Assembly (NCBI GenBank): GCA_963922205.1
Contig: CAWUHX010000025.1
Location: forward strand, 310,001-374,000
DNA: 64,000 nt
Source of the DNA: Romanomermis culicivorax
Lineage: Eukaryota; Nematoda; Enoplea; Mermithida; Mermithidae
Reading direction: 5' to 3'
Part shown: in pieces, positions 33,401 through 43,500 of the stretch
Layout: every line of letters starts with the position of its first letter
Numbering within the stretch: the stretch's first letter is position 1
Notes under the pieces: model-generated
Seen by the model: the letters and a program-made list of their open reading frames with translations, nothing else
Told to the model about the DNA's origin: nothing
The model's database searches: none
Made by a program: the position numbers and the translations under genes

Positions 33401-36400
33401 TTTAGGATTTTGCTTTCTGTGGATCTGTGTAGCTCCTCAAGGAATATTCGAATCGCGATGCTGCTTTCACATCTACCGTAGGAATGTGTGAACGAAAGAA
33501 TACAAAGATAAAATTCTGCAGCATTGTAGGTGAAGATGCTCGGGAGTGCCTTTAAACAGGATTTTTCTGTATTTTTACTTTTCGTTTTTGACTGTTTAAA
33601 CTTCCTTGCGGAGTGTAAAATGTTTGTCTGTGGAACAATTAGTCCATCAAACTATAGTCTATTGGTTATTTGATAATTCTATAGCACAGATAGTAAGTGT
33701 ATCACAAGGAGTAAAGGGCCGTCTGGAAAATGCAATGATTTAAGAGAAATTTCCATAAATGTGCTTTCTTCGGGGATGTGCAGCTCCCAAAACGGTACAG
33801 AAATTTTGATGAAAATTCAACCAATATTGTAAAAATGCATGAGCTATAAAATAGTAAAATAAAATTCTGTGGCACCCGACGGGAAGGTGATCAGGAGTGC
33901 TCATAAACAAAATTTTTTCAATTTTTACGGCTCATTCTCGACACTCTGAACTCTATGAAAATGTGTAATAGGCAAATATTTATCGTTAGGCTATCAAGAG
34001 TACTGAAAATGCCAAAAATAGATCAAATTTCAGACCTTGGCATACTGTAGCGGCGTGAATATTTGTTTTCAAGCAAAACCAAAGATACTACGATACTCAG
34101 CGCACAAAACTACCCAAAATATCTCATTTTGAGATATGATCAATTTTCAACTTATCATAGGGAAAGTAGAACCTCTCAAAAATCGTGTCTCAATAAAACA
34201 CGGTCGAAAAATATGTAAATGAATAATTGCAAAATGATAGAAAAAGAGAGTTTCTCTAAATAGTCTTCTCTGCTGCAGGAACGGAACGACTTTGGTCCGA
34301 GCTGGAAATTTAGCATTATTAGCAGCTTTTTGGAATAGCATTCGAAAGTCGGAACCATACATGTAATTAGGGTGCAAGTGCCATAAAAACCACCCAAGAA
34401 ATCGTGGATCATATAGTGAGCCCTCAAGATTTGCCGATCACGTAGATAAAAGAGGCCAGGACTCCATCCTTTGGCCGAAAAAAACTGAAAATATATTTTT
34501 TTTGGTAGAAAATGATCATTTGTGAACAAAAATTGATCAGAAACGTCAATTTTTTAGGCGCTCAGCGCTATAAATACATATTTTCATTGTTCTTTAGACA
34601 AAAATTACAATTTTTTTGAACCGTTATCTGGACTTATTGGGCGAAAAATCGGTTTTTGCTTTCAATGACCTCCTAAAATTTTGGGTAATTGGTGACCCCA
34701 CCCGCAAAAAAGTCGCTTTATTCCCGAGACCTCGGAACTACATGTATGCTCGGAAGTTGGAACTCAGCCCGTACTATCAAAATTTATTTTCTGTCTAGCT
34801 CTCGTACATGAATTCGGCCCTAAATATTAGTTAGAAAGAATACTGGGTACTGCGATCGGTTACAACATTCATTCAGTAACAGGTAAGTGTTATGAAATTT
34901 CGGTTAGGAGCAGCCGGATAGTATGAGTATGCCTGATTTCGAACTGTCGAACATTAACATACTCAATTCTGAACATTTTTCTCTTCCTTTCGATTCGGAG
35001 TCGCGCCACGCTTCAAGAGACCGTTTCAAGTCGGCAAGAATCGAGTTAACGGTCGACAATAACTTATCAATAACCGGTCGTCCATCTTTTTCGCAAATTT
35101 CCGTACTACGTAAATGCGGATTCGTGCTCATCATCGTTTGATCAAAATTTATCATATCGGTCAAAGTATTCACTAGTTGACCGGTGAGAGTTTTCGTTTC
35201 TTTTTTATGTTTGCGCCAGGAAGCTTGTATTACCTTCAAGAAAGAAAAAAATTGCGAAAATAGTTCAGAGATTCCTCCCTGTGTTTGCAGCACGTCACTC
35301 ACCAGGCTAGAGTGAAGGTCTTCTCCAAGTATCCCATCAACTTTAATTTTTTGGTTCAAAATTTTACATAGCTATATCACTCTGCGATACTCACTTGTAG
35401 TATATCACTGCTTTTTGTGTCAATGTTTTGAAAAATTGAATGGTCAGCAATATCCATCTGTATGAGTAAAGTATGATTAATTTCTTTGTTTAATTTCTAA
35501 ACTTCATTTTTGTAAGCCCTTTTTCTATTAAACGCAGACCTGCGGGGCATCTGTTTCATTTGCACCAAAACACTCCCGTTCTCAACTGAAATCTTCGAAC
35601 AAATTACAGCTCGTCTGACATCAACTCTCCCTAATGGCTTCGTGCGCCCACACCCAGCCATGGTTGAGGTATTATGATCGTATTCGGCTATTGTCATGTA
35701 GGTCATACTATAGAAATCCTTTTCTTAGGACGAAGATCGAGCGAACTAAAAGGAGAAAGTCTTTGTGATTTGGATCTGAAGGTGATCTAACTACACGTTT
35801 ATTATTCACTACTAAACTCTTCTGTGATATTTTCCTTTAAATTGATCGATTTCTTTAAAAACTATCAAAAAATAAAAGACAACAGACCTAGAAAGCAAGT
35901 CAGATACCGGAATATCGGGATCGGATACAATAGTAATTTTGTGATCGCATGCGAAAAAATCTAATCACAGGACATTTTTTATGAGTGCCGAACTGCATCA
36001 CTTTGAAGAGACTGATTTCTCCAGCCTTGTCCTCACAATTATAAAAAAATGTCGGATCTTTGATTCAATTCTTAAGCAAACCAAAAAAAGACAGAATATA
36101 GCAATTTTACCGACCTTCCGAGTGAGCAGATCAACTCATAAAAGGGTTGATACACCAGCAGGCTTTTTTTATTCATTTTAGGAGCATGGACCCATAAAAA
36201 TGTAAAAATGGTTCCTAAAATTTTGGGTCTACAAGCCATTTTGGCTCCTAAAATTTTGATCAATATATTTATATTTTAGTGGATTATAGTTATTTTCATT
36301 AAATTTTAGACTCAAAGTTAATGTACTGCGGACTCTAAAATCAGGAAATATCGAAAAAGGAAAAGAAAAAAGATTTCATTCTATAATTCTCCGGATTGGT

Positions 36401-37570
36401 CTGTCCACTGTTTTTCCGCGAATCAAATTTTCTGGGGAAAATTTTTTGAAAAGGCGAGAAAATGTGGATTGTTTGACATGGAAAAGAAAATTTTGGTTCA
36501 CTTTAGAGGTCAAAATCTGAACTTTCCGACTTTTTTGCGACTGTAATTTTAAACATGAAGCTGAGTTTGAATTCCTAAGCATAGTGGAAGTGATTTTCAG
36601 AAATTTTAAGTTTAATTTGAATTTTTTCAGACTCATGAAAGTATGACCATATTTTTCAATTTGTATAATGATAAAGACATGTTCTTAAACAAAAAGTTTC
36701 AACCTTATGTTTATTGAATAAGTTATCCTCAGATTGATTTTCCGGCATTTTAGAATGCCAGAATCTTTGAAAAAATTTTAGAGCTGCACACTCGACAAGA
36801 TAGCAGACAACAAAAGGAATGGGAACACAAGCTGTATTTTTCAAAACCTTGTAATTTTGTTCCATAACATGAACTCAAGTGCTATCCTGGAAGAAGGTTA
36901 GTGCAAAAATACAAGAATTTGCTTTTTTTGCAAATGAAAAAACAATGTTTCGAATAAAGATGTTTTGGTTTATCCTTGTACATGTACCAAGAGAAGAAAA
37001 ATACTGGCTGGAAATAAAGTTTGGAACAGCTATTTTTTAATAAGTATCAACTGGTTAAATATCCATATAATTTAATTACATTCCACACAGTTTGTTATAT
37101 GCCAGTTTTTCGCTAACAAATTTTTAACACCTAAATTTATACTTGGATCCTAAAGATTTAGGCTTTAGGAGCCATTTGGCTCATGACTTTCAAACCAAAA
37201 AAAAAGCCTGTCACCATTCAAAAACTTGGAAAGGTAATATCTTTTGTCAGCTCAGGTCGACATTTTTAGTTTTTAATAACCTGTAAAGTTTCGGTGTAAA
37301 TCTAGGAAAGTACTTTCAAATAGTGTTGCTCTCTGCTCATCAATTTCCTGTCACCGGCATAGAGCTCTTTCAACTGATGCAACGTTTGTGTTGATTTTTG
37401 ATCGCATTTTCGCAAAGTTGTAATCAGAGCATTTTCGCGCTTTTCCCTGTTCATAATTCTTGCCGAACTCGACGAAGCTTTAAGAGAAGCCGCTCCAATA
37501 CACCCAACGGCCTTGGCGCTACAACATCGTCTACGCCGTCGAACTTTCACAAGTTCAGCGGCGCAAACGC
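21462..37570 (-). CDS. coiled-coil protein, 11 exons seen, 5' end missing
   Basis: Minus-strand exons, in order: 37570-37314, 35457-35391, 35340-34963, 27185-27035, 25925-25682, 25621-25475, 25415-25230, 25109-24787, 24289-23996, 21979-21672, 21580-21462. Every junction is GT-AG and all phases agree, leaving about 823 residues and a TAA at 21462. Most exons encode long charged heptad-like helices (for example KKQLLNKQREQLNSEI, LRRDLDQRLTEVDEKM). The 25475-25621 exon is less helical, and the tail is acidic and Ser-rich. There is no signal peptide or membrane segment. Length and texture suit an axonemal or cytoskeletal coiled-coil protein, but I cannot name the family. The first exon shown opens at an acceptor (TTTCCAG), so upstream exons exist. 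Intron sizes run from 50 nt to 7.8 kb, the large ones filled with transposons. Confidence 0.75.
22640..23540. mobile_element. hAT-like MITE with 8-bp target duplication GTCAGCAC
   Basis: The ends are CATACATGCACAGCATAG and the inverted TGTGCATGTATG. GTCAGCAC is present exactly at 22632-22639 and 23541-23548. The inner right side shares CTGCTGGGGGTCAAA and TCTCTTCTCTCTTGATCATTTT with the 5210-5593 and 42472-42801 copies. It is itself interrupted at about 22793-23285. Confidence 0.88.
22793..23285. mobile_element. GCGGTT/CCGCAA-rich MITE, innermost of the nest
   Basis: It interrupts the 22640-23540 MITE. Both ends are rich in GCGG/CCGC words: TTGCGGCCCGCAATTTGCGG on the left, and AATGCGGTTGCGAGTTGCC and CGTTGCGGCTAAG on the right. 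GGCATACTT occurs near both ends in opposite orientation. The exact limits and the target duplication are not clear. Confidence 0.55.
26343..26414 (+). tRNA. tRNA-Thr(TGT)-like sequence, degenerate
   Basis: A 72-nt cloverleaf can be drawn. The acceptor GCTCGGT pairs with ACTAAGC with one C-A mismatch, and the D stem is GCGC/GCGC. The anticodon stem TCTGC/GCAGA has loop CTTGTAT, giving anticodon TGT. The T arm has TTCGAG but is short by one base and mispaired once. The B-box-like AGTTCGAGCCC is nearly canonical. The defects and the lack of context point to a tRNA pseudogene or the head of a tRNA-derived SINE. It lies on the plus strand in an intron of the minus-strand coiled-coil gene. Confidence 0.5.
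27343..27506. mobile_element. hAT-like MITE, 164 bp, target duplication GTTTTGTC
   Basis: It starts CATACTTGCACATAGGGGG and ends GCCGTGCATGTCTG. It is flanked by GTTTTGTC on both sides (27335-27342 and 27507-27514), a perfect 8-bp duplication. The same family, in the opposite orientation, is at 29787-30045. Confidence 0.88.
27515..28679. other. intron sequence, nothing recognised
   Basis: Part of the 7.8 kb intron (27186-34962) of the coiled-coil gene. No repeat or gene that I can support. Confidence 0.5.
28680..29680 (+). pseudogene. decayed LINE 3' end with reverse-transcriptase zinc-binding motif
   Basis: Across several frames with many stops there is a recognisable L1-like LINE C-terminus. 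A WFEYATMLRSLPKRWKDYI stretch resembles the usual FLEYQGLISAIPxxWK block. About 400 bp on comes the zf-RVT pattern CKICKEKNDISHLILECEEV, with the cysteines and histidine in the expected places, then FW. A final stretch reads AGYHVYRIRMNK. It is in the plus orientation, opposite to the host gene whose intron contains it. It is heavily frameshifted and inactive. Confidence 0.65.
29787..30045. mobile_element. hAT-like MITE related to 27343-27506
   Basis: The left end CAGACACGCACGGCAAGAAT and right end TTGCATGTATA are inverted relative to 27343-27506. The flanks CTCTTCTT and CTCTTACA are a decayed 8-bp duplication. Shared interior blocks include TTTTATCCAGGGGGTAGG and CCCCTTACC. Confidence 0.65.
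31372..31712. mobile_element. AGCTTAAGCTG palindromic MITE, copy 1
   Basis: The ends are GGGACCGGTTTCATCAAAGA and its inverse. The interior is a chain of CAGCTNNAGCTTAA-type palindromes with GTTAAGCTRCAGCT in both orientations, plus ACAAAACATATCGGGAAAG-type spacers. Copies 2 and 3 are at 41566-41785 and 49290-49564. Confidence 0.85.
32039..32228. mobile_element. hAT-like MITE (CATACCTGTAA ends), 190 bp
   Basis: The inverted ends are CATACCTGTAATTG and the reverse complement TTACAGGTATG. The flanks CCACTCGA and CTACTCGA (7 of 8 matching) are an 8-bp target duplication. The G-run and C-run interior makes open frames that are not genes. Confidence 0.85.
34356..34748. mobile_element. hAT-like MITE, CATACATGTAA family, diverged copy
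   Basis: The ends are CATACATGTAATTAGGG and TACATGTATG. The flanks GTCGGAAC and CTCGGAAG are 6 of 8 alike. The interior matches 50867-51309 and 54694-55178 (AAAAATTGATCA, CGTCAATTTTT, GAACCGTTAT, AATTTTGGGTAATT blocks) but is more diverged. Confidence 0.7.
36169..37210. mobile_element. MITE with CAGGCTTTTTTT inverted ends
   Basis: The left CAGGCTTTTTTTATTC and right AAAAAAAAAGCCTG are inverted, followed inside by TAGGAGC and GGAGCCATTTGGCTC blocks. It lies in the intron between the exons 37314 and 35457. The end motif resembles the CAGGGTTTTTT ends of the 51912-54013 element. Confidence 0.6.
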
Positions 37571-38308
37571 CTGGAAATCAAAGCTTTATGAAATTGAGCG
37601 GAAAGTTCGAAAAGCATTGAAAAATGCAGAAATTACAAGAGTCAGTCAAATCACCGCTTAGGTTAGAAATGTTGAAAAAAGGGTTTAGATGAATTATGTA
37701 CAAGTTTCTAGTCATCTGCAACGAACTGAATTTAACATTCATGAATAATTATCCCAAGTTAATCCATTATTTCGGCAATTACGTTATTTTTAATTTTAGC
37801 ACTTCATTTCATTTTTCTTTCTTACCTTTCTCTCACAACCAACAATTCGACAACAATATCCGAAAACTCAAGACTTTAAGCTGAAACAGTTTTTCTGATC
37901 AGATTTTTCTGATGTATCCTTCTGATCTTTCTACCTAAGTAATGAATCCTTGGTTCACCGGCTTTTTATACGTATAGCCCTTCGCCGACGAAATACTTTT
38001 TACACGAAAGATTGTTTATGCATTCGAGCAACTGAGTAGAACAGCAAATATTCTTATGCTGGAGTATGCAAAAAACTGACAGTTAAACTATACGTCAGTA
38101 CAAAAAGTATTTTTGTGCACTATATCACTGCTTCCTAATCAGCTATCTTTTACTTATTGCAATTCATTAAACGCCTGAGAAAAATCAAACTGAAATTCGC
38201 TGAATTGTGCTTTAGGCGAATAAGTTGCTTAACTGTTTTTAGGTCAGGAATCCGATGAAGACGTCAAAATACTTAAAAAGGTTAGAGCAATCGTGAATTA
38301 AATTGAAG
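37571..38308. other. upstream of the 37.5 kb exon, nothing firm
   Basis: It probably lies within the next intron of the coiled-coil gene. A GT-CAG-GAA-TCC-like mini-exon on the plus strand (about 38239-38278, between TTTTTAG and GTTAGA) is possible but unsupported. Confidence 0.35.
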
Positions 38309-38521
38309 AAAATTCAAAACACCAAGTTCACGTTTCCTGGAAAATTGACTAATTCATTTTTCGGCTTCGAAAAATTGGCCGTATCTTGGTATCGCGCCAA
38401 AAACGATAACAAAAGATTTTTCACCAACCAATATAACTTTTGCATAAACAAAAAACCAGCTTCATTTCCGCCGATTCATAATCAATGCATACCATTTGGG
38501 AGTTCTTCGTGGGTTTCAATG
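38309..38521 (+). CDS. possible single exon of an unidentified gene
   Basis: An open 71-codon stretch bounded by AATTGAAG on the left and a consensus donor ATG|GTGAGC on the right. The residues (TKFTFPGKLTNSFFGF, then SWYRAKNDNKRF) look protein-like, with mixed composition and base use richer in GC than the surroundings. I could not find compatible neighbouring exons, and the downstream acceptors lead to stops. Treat it as a candidate only. Confidence 0.25.
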
Positions 38522-38957
38522 GTGAGCGTGGTATAATGATTTTCCTCTTCTTTTTGAGTAGGCTTGATCCCAGAAGCGCAACTGCTGCAACATCTATCAC
38601 ATCTGAATGAGATCACAACCTACAACTAGAGAAGCTCATCTCGACGCACGGAAGGAATGGAGTGGTGCAAAGTTTATTACCCCGGCAGTGGCCAAAGGCC
38701 GGAAGAAACTTCCCAGCCTCCGACCATGGATTATTTGTGTCAATACATCACATCAATTATCTAATGACAATGAAATGAGATCTATGGTGTAAAATGTAAA
38801 ATGAGGCTTTTTTTAACACTTCTAAATGAAGGAATGGGGAAACAGATTACTCCAATAGTTCCCACTGAACATTTCATTAATAAAAGTTTTGGAAGAACCA
38901 TTTTGGTAATAAATATTAAAATGGAATTTCCATGGTTCTCCTCTTATCAGGATGATG

Positions 38958-39095
38958 ACAAGGAACGTTCGAAGATATTACCAAAGCAACTTCAAGTACA
39001 CCATCTATGTGGACCTAGAGGCCATTCTCTCTAAGTTCGTAATGATCGCTCTCGAAATTATAGATTATTTGAATAAGCAGATGACTTTCACATAA
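38958..39095 (+). pseudogene. possible fragment of a protein-primed-type DNA polymerase B
   Basis: A 45-codon frame reads YQSNFKYTIYVDLEAIL in its middle. This resembles the exonuclease I motif region of Polinton-type PolB (F..Y..DFEAIL pattern with the D-x-E pair). Upstream, in another frame, KMEFPWFSSYQDDD resembles the EMPKE-type segment that often precedes it. The fragment is short, needs a frameshift and lacks the polymerase domain, so it could be chance. Confidence 0.2.
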
Positions 39096-39454
39096 TTTTT
39101 CTATTAGAAACACAATATTTTGGAAACACGTTACCATGCAAACGGAATTTTTGCGGTGGACATGAACAGTTTATTGAAATGTTCGAAGCTTCCTGTGAAA
39201 GCCCGCTTTTCAGCTTGCAATTGTATACTCGTAACTGTAACTTTTCCAACAGGATTGTCAGCTTATAGTTGTTAGTTATTTTATAATAATGAAAATTGTA
39301 GCATCTTTCACATAAATCAAACCAGTGTTATACTAAATCAATAAACAATTTTTCCAATCAAAATGAATATCACACTTCACATTATCCATATTCAATTTTC
39401 TCCAGTCTTTCAATATTTTGTCTATTTTTCCGTTGTACTGTCATTTTCGGCTAT
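39096..39454. other. intergenic, nothing recognised
   Basis: AT-rich with no supported feature. Confidence 0.45.
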
Positions 39455-40413
39455 GACTAATCGGCAGAATCCACATGCGGATGCGAATATGGTCTAATGG
39501 GCGGATGTGGATACGGATGGTAGATGCACAATCCGCATATCCGCTGTCTAATCAGTGGATTAAAATGGTGGAGTCCGCACTTTTTGGTCGGATATTGAGG
39601 TCTAAAATGACAGAATCCACCCTCTTCAAGTCTAAAAGGAAGATCTGCTTGGCGGATATTTTTTCCAAATTTTTCAGTGGTTTTGCCCGACTCTAAAACT
39701 TTTTTTGGCATATGTGTACGTCTCAAAGGCGGATTTCAGAAGGAACGACTGAAAAATTGGTGGATTAGACGTGGCAGGATTGAATTTTTAATTTTGCGAC
39801 AAGATTATAATTTTAAATTAATTTTTAAATTAAATTTTGAATGGAATTTTAAATTGAATTTTGTATTAAATTTTGAATTGAATTTTTAATTAAATTTAAA
39901 TTTAATTAAAATTTTAGTTGAATTAAATTTTTAATTTTGAATTAAATTTTAAATTAAATTGAATTAAATTTTAAATTAAATTGAATTAAATTTTAAATTA
40001 AATTGAATTAAATTTTAAATTAAATTGAATTAAATTTTAAATTAAATTGAATTAAATTTTAAATTAAATTGAATTAAATTTTAAATTAAATTGAATTAAA
40101 TTTTAAATTAAATTGAATTAAATTTTAAATTAAATTGAATTAGATTTTAAATTAAATTGAATTAAATTTTAAATTAAATTGAATTAAATTTTAAATTAAA
40201 TTGAATATTTAATTGAAATCAATTTCGAATCAAATTAAATTTCTAATTTTGCATATCCGCCTTTTAGACTTGAAATGGGCGGATTCAGCATCTGTTGATT
40301 AGAACAAAATATCTGCGAAAAAGAGCGGATTCCGTATCGGCCATTCGTATCTGCATCCACCTAATAGACCATATCCGCCATCCGAATCTGCATGTAGATT
40401 CCGCCGATAAGTC
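39455..40413. mobile_element. MITE with GACTAATCGGCAGAATC inverted ends
   Basis: The ends are inverted over about 60 bp: left GACTAATCGGCAGAATCCAC, right inverse GACTTATCGGCGGAATCTAC. Both are followed by CATGC and an ATATGGTCTA block. Many GCGGAT/ATCCGC words sit between. The centre is an AT-only 22-bp tandem array. No target duplication is clear. Confidence 0.8.
39905..40215. repeat. 22-bp AT-rich tandem array inside the MITE
   Basis: About 11-12 near-identical copies of GAATTAAATTTTAAATTAAATT. It is only A/T apart from one G per unit, with internal TTTAAA palindromes. One unit has a G substitution near 40142. Confidence 0.95.
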
Positions 40414-40705
40414 TTGCCCTCAGTTTCTTGTATCATATCATTCACCAGTAACTTTTGTAATGAGAGCCGCTGTATTTTTGTCCATTGAAATATAATTGAC
40501 TGTACTTTTCGTCCACTTGCCTTACTAAATGGATGTTACTAGGTATGCACTGCCGATACTGAGACAGGTTGTCCCTAGGAACTTGGCATTTCTTTCTATT
40601 TGTTTTCTCGCTTCCTTGTATTTGATTTTCGCTACCCTTGTTCATTGTTTATTATTTATTGTGTCCACTTTCCCCGTCAAATTTCTTATCTGCAATCTCT
40701 CTTTG

Positions 40706-40860
40706 CGATACATATCTTACAGTATGATCACTTAATATGATGTGTAAGTACGATGTGATGCATACCTTACAGTACGATCACATGACATGATGTCCAAGTA
40801 TGGTGTGATGCATACGTCACAGTATGATCATGTGACATGATGAGTAGGTACAGTTCATGT
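40706..40860. repeat. imperfect tandem repeat, unit about 58 bp, three copies
   Basis: Each unit holds TTACAGTATGATCAC, ATGATGTG and AAGTA.GATGTGATGCATAC-type blocks. A shorter TTCTAGAACCCTCCA/TTCTAGAACATTCCA duplication follows at about 40880-40950. Confidence 0.8.
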
Positions 40861-41145
40861 ACTGCATTGTACTGGAAAGTTCTAGAACCCTCCACAATAT
40901 TCTATAATACTCTTTTATATTTTACAAGGTTCTAGAACATTCCATGATTTTCTGTGATACTGTATAAGGTGTGTTGTTTTGTACAGTCATTCATTTTATT
41001 TATTGTACTATTTAGTACTTGGATATTATTTAGTGCTTAGATATATTTATGTTGTGTTAGACAGCCTTATTAGACTTAGCTTTTTACCAGCTATTATTCC
41101 AGTTGGATATTTATTAATTATCCTAAGGCTAATATATTTTCAACT

Positions 41146-41394
41146 TATAGTCTGTTTTTTATAAAACGCTTCCAGATGCAAAAGTGACACAAATCAGTAC
41201 TGTCGTCGAAATTGTTTACATAAAGTTCTTACTGTAAAATTCTTCACTCGTAAAATCGCTAAAGGTCAGGCCAGTATGCTCAGAAATTTCCAGCCCTACA
41301 TGATATTTTGTTCATCAGAAAATCGCAAAAATCTGAAATAATACTTGCTTTTCACTTTCATTATTTGGAAGCATTTCAAGAAAAACAGACTATA
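41146..41394. mobile_element. palindromic MITE (ATAGTCTGTTTTT), copy
   Basis: The ends TATAGTCTGTTTTTT and AAAAACAGACTATA are inverted, followed by GCTTCCAGATG against ATTTGGAAGC. The core (TCAGTACTGTCGTCGAAATT, GGTCAGGCCAGTATGCTCAG) is almost identical to 49671-49918. Partial copies are at 8340, 42085 and 62235. Confidence 0.85.
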
Positions 41395-41565
41395 GTTCAG
41401 TCATTATTCAAGGCACAACACTTTGTTTCCTTATTTTCTGCATGTTTTATACTTCCACCACCCAATCGTACATTCCACAAAATATACATGTCAGTCATCA
41501 AGAGTTAAATTATAATCCTTCCCGTCATGCTCAGCTAAGTACAATAGTGCAGCAAAAAGACAAGG

Positions 41566-41785
41566 ACCGGTTTCATCAAAGACACAACCTCCAGTTGAGC
41601 TGCAGCATAAGCTGTAGCTCAAATCTATATGTAATACCATTGCCATTAAGGCGCAGCTCAGTTGCAGCTTAACTCATACACACAAAACATATCGCCAAAG
41701 CTAAGCTAGAGCTAAGGCACCTTAAGGGTAATAGTAAAATATAAAGAGTTAAGCTACAGCTTCAGCTGAGGAGATTAAAGGCCCT
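41566..41785. mobile_element. AGCTTAAGCTG palindromic MITE, copy 2
   Basis: It starts GGACCGGTTTCATCAAAGAC and contains the same CAGCTCA/GCTTAACTC palindromic chain and the ACACAAAACATATCG spacer. The right end is missing where the next GCGCGGTACC-type element starts (41778). Confidence 0.75.
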
Positions 41786-42990
41786 GTCATACTTCACTGC
41801 GAGGTACAGGTACCGCGTGGCACTGCTTTTTCTATTTTCATACTAAGAAACGCATGGCGCCAGGCGGTGCCTTGTCATACTTCTGCTTTTTTACTTTCGG
41901 ATTTTGCTCTCTGAGTAAAAACTTTCTCGAAAAATTTGCAAGCACTCCTGTTTTTATAGTTTTTGGAGCTGCTAATTGAACTTGGCTTATTGCTAAGACA
42001 ACATCAGGCAACGGAAACGTGTTTACACCTACTTTGCATATTAATAATTTTTCCTTATTCATATCTCCATTTGTACATTCTGTAATCACAACAGAGCCTA
42101 TAGTCTCTTTTTATGGAAATGCTTGTGAATAAAAAAGTGGAAAGCAAGTATCATTTCATATTTCTATAATTTGGAGAGTATGCTCAACTGATCCTCGTGA
42201 TTTTTTTATGCCAAAAACACTATAGTAAACGGTTTGTGTAAATGACTTTGAGGGCGGTCCATTTTTTGCCCTTTTTGAATTTACAAACATTTTATAAAAA
42301 CGAACAATACATATTTCCAATGCTGAAAATCTATTTCTGAAAACGTCATTAATAATACCTCTCTGGGATAAAGTTACAGGAAAAACTTCACTGGGAAAAT
42401 TCGAAGTGCATGGCCAAAACTTGTCAATCATGGATTTTTCCGAATGTATGATGAATTTTTTCCGAATGTAGCATACTTGCACGTGGAGAGGGGTTTGGGG
42501 GTATTGACCCCCCAGAAGATCTGACCTCGGTGCAATGATTGAGTAAATGATGAACGAAAAAATGATCAAGAGAGAAGAGAAAGTCATCATGAATGAAAAT
42601 GATACCATAGTTAAAGGATCTCTCCAAACGAAGCATATTTGATTCAAAGAAGTAGCATTAAAACTTTAAAAAATGCTGTCGAAGCAAGTAATTTCACATA
42701 TTTGGCTAATATAGGTTGAAAAACATGCTACTTGGACGTTAGAAAAACATGCTGCTTGTACTGGCTGAGTCCCCACAGAATTTCTATGTTGTGCATGTAT
42801 TAAAAGGAAAAGGATAAAATAATACTTGAAAAGTGTCATAATTCACAATTAATTCACAATTATAATTGAACTGTATATAAAGATGTTATAGTATGCATCA
42901 ATATGTTACAGCAACAATATATTACAGCTTTATAACATATGAGTTGTTCAAAAATTTCGTTTGAGTTGAACTTCGAAAGTGGTACCGCGC
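41778..42990. mobile_element. GCGCGGTACC element, copy 3, with insertions
   Basis: It starts AAGGCCCTGTCATACTTCAC followed by GGTACCGCGTGG, and includes a second TTGTCATACTTC. Its far part (42840-42990) is the inverse of 3085-3215, ending GTGGTACCGCGCG. Inside are a partial ATAGTCT MITE (about 42085-42170) and a hAT-like MITE (42472-42801). Confidence 0.6.
42472..42801. mobile_element. hAT-like MITE, CATACATGCAC family, third copy
   Basis: The left end is CATACTTGCACGTGG; the right inverse reads AATACATGCACAACATAG. The interior matches 5210-5593 (TTGACCCCCCAG, GATCAAGAGAGAAGAGAAAGTC, GTAGCATTAAAACTTTAAA). The target duplication has decayed beyond recognition. Confidence 0.75.
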
Positions 42991-43188
42991 GTTTATTTAG
43001 GATAGCAACATGATGTTCGGTTATTTCTACTGACTACAAGTTTAATGTTCATTGGCCAGTGACAACAGAACCAAATTGACAAAAGTCAGATAGTAAATCC
43101 CTGACTTCAGTCTTTGCTGACTAGACAGTAAGTCCATGTGTTCATGACAACCTGTTTATTAGACAACCACAAAAAGCTTGCAGCCACT

Positions 43189-43500
43189 CATACATGCACA
43201 CAGGGTATGGATTTACTCTATCTTAAAAAATTTGGCAGAAGTTTACTATAGCCCAAAAATTTGGCAACGTAAAATGCAACAAACCTTTTAGAAAGACTAC
43301 GTAGATTACAAAAAAAGAATCAATTTAAAACACAGTTTATGATTAATGTCAGCAAACAACCTTGTTGAGTAATTGTTGATACAAAGGGCAATAAAATTTC
43401 GATTAAAGTAAAAAATTACTACATACCTGATTTCTAGAAAAAAATTACTAAATGACGTCATTTTCTATACCCTGGGCCCCCTGACCGTATGCATGTATGC
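43189..43500. mobile_element. hAT-like MITE with CATACATGCACACAGGGTA ends
   Basis: The left CATACATGCACACAGGGTA and right TACCCTGGG..TGCATGTATG are inverted. The flanks CAGCCACT and CCATCACT (6 of 8 alike) look like an old 8-bp duplication. Confidence 0.7.

Larger units (their letters stand above)
30085..34205. repeat. 4.1 kb foldback with arms of about 1.1 kb in an intron
   Basis: The left arm (about 30085-31240) and right arm (about 33110-34205) are inverted copies. Long stretches such as GATGTGAAAGCAGCATCGCG and ATTCCTTGAGGAGCTACACA match almost base for base, and the inner third looks about 95% identical by eye. The 1.9 kb centre holds two MITEs. The arms carry no transposase. It lies in the 7.8 kb intron of the coiled-coil gene, so its transcript could form a long hairpin. 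Confidence 0.85.

Noticed and set aside
37398..37661. Plus-strand 87-codon frame overlapping the 37314-37570 exon
   Set aside because: The minus-strand exon fits splice sites and phases with ten other exons. The plus-strand frame has no compatible neighbours.
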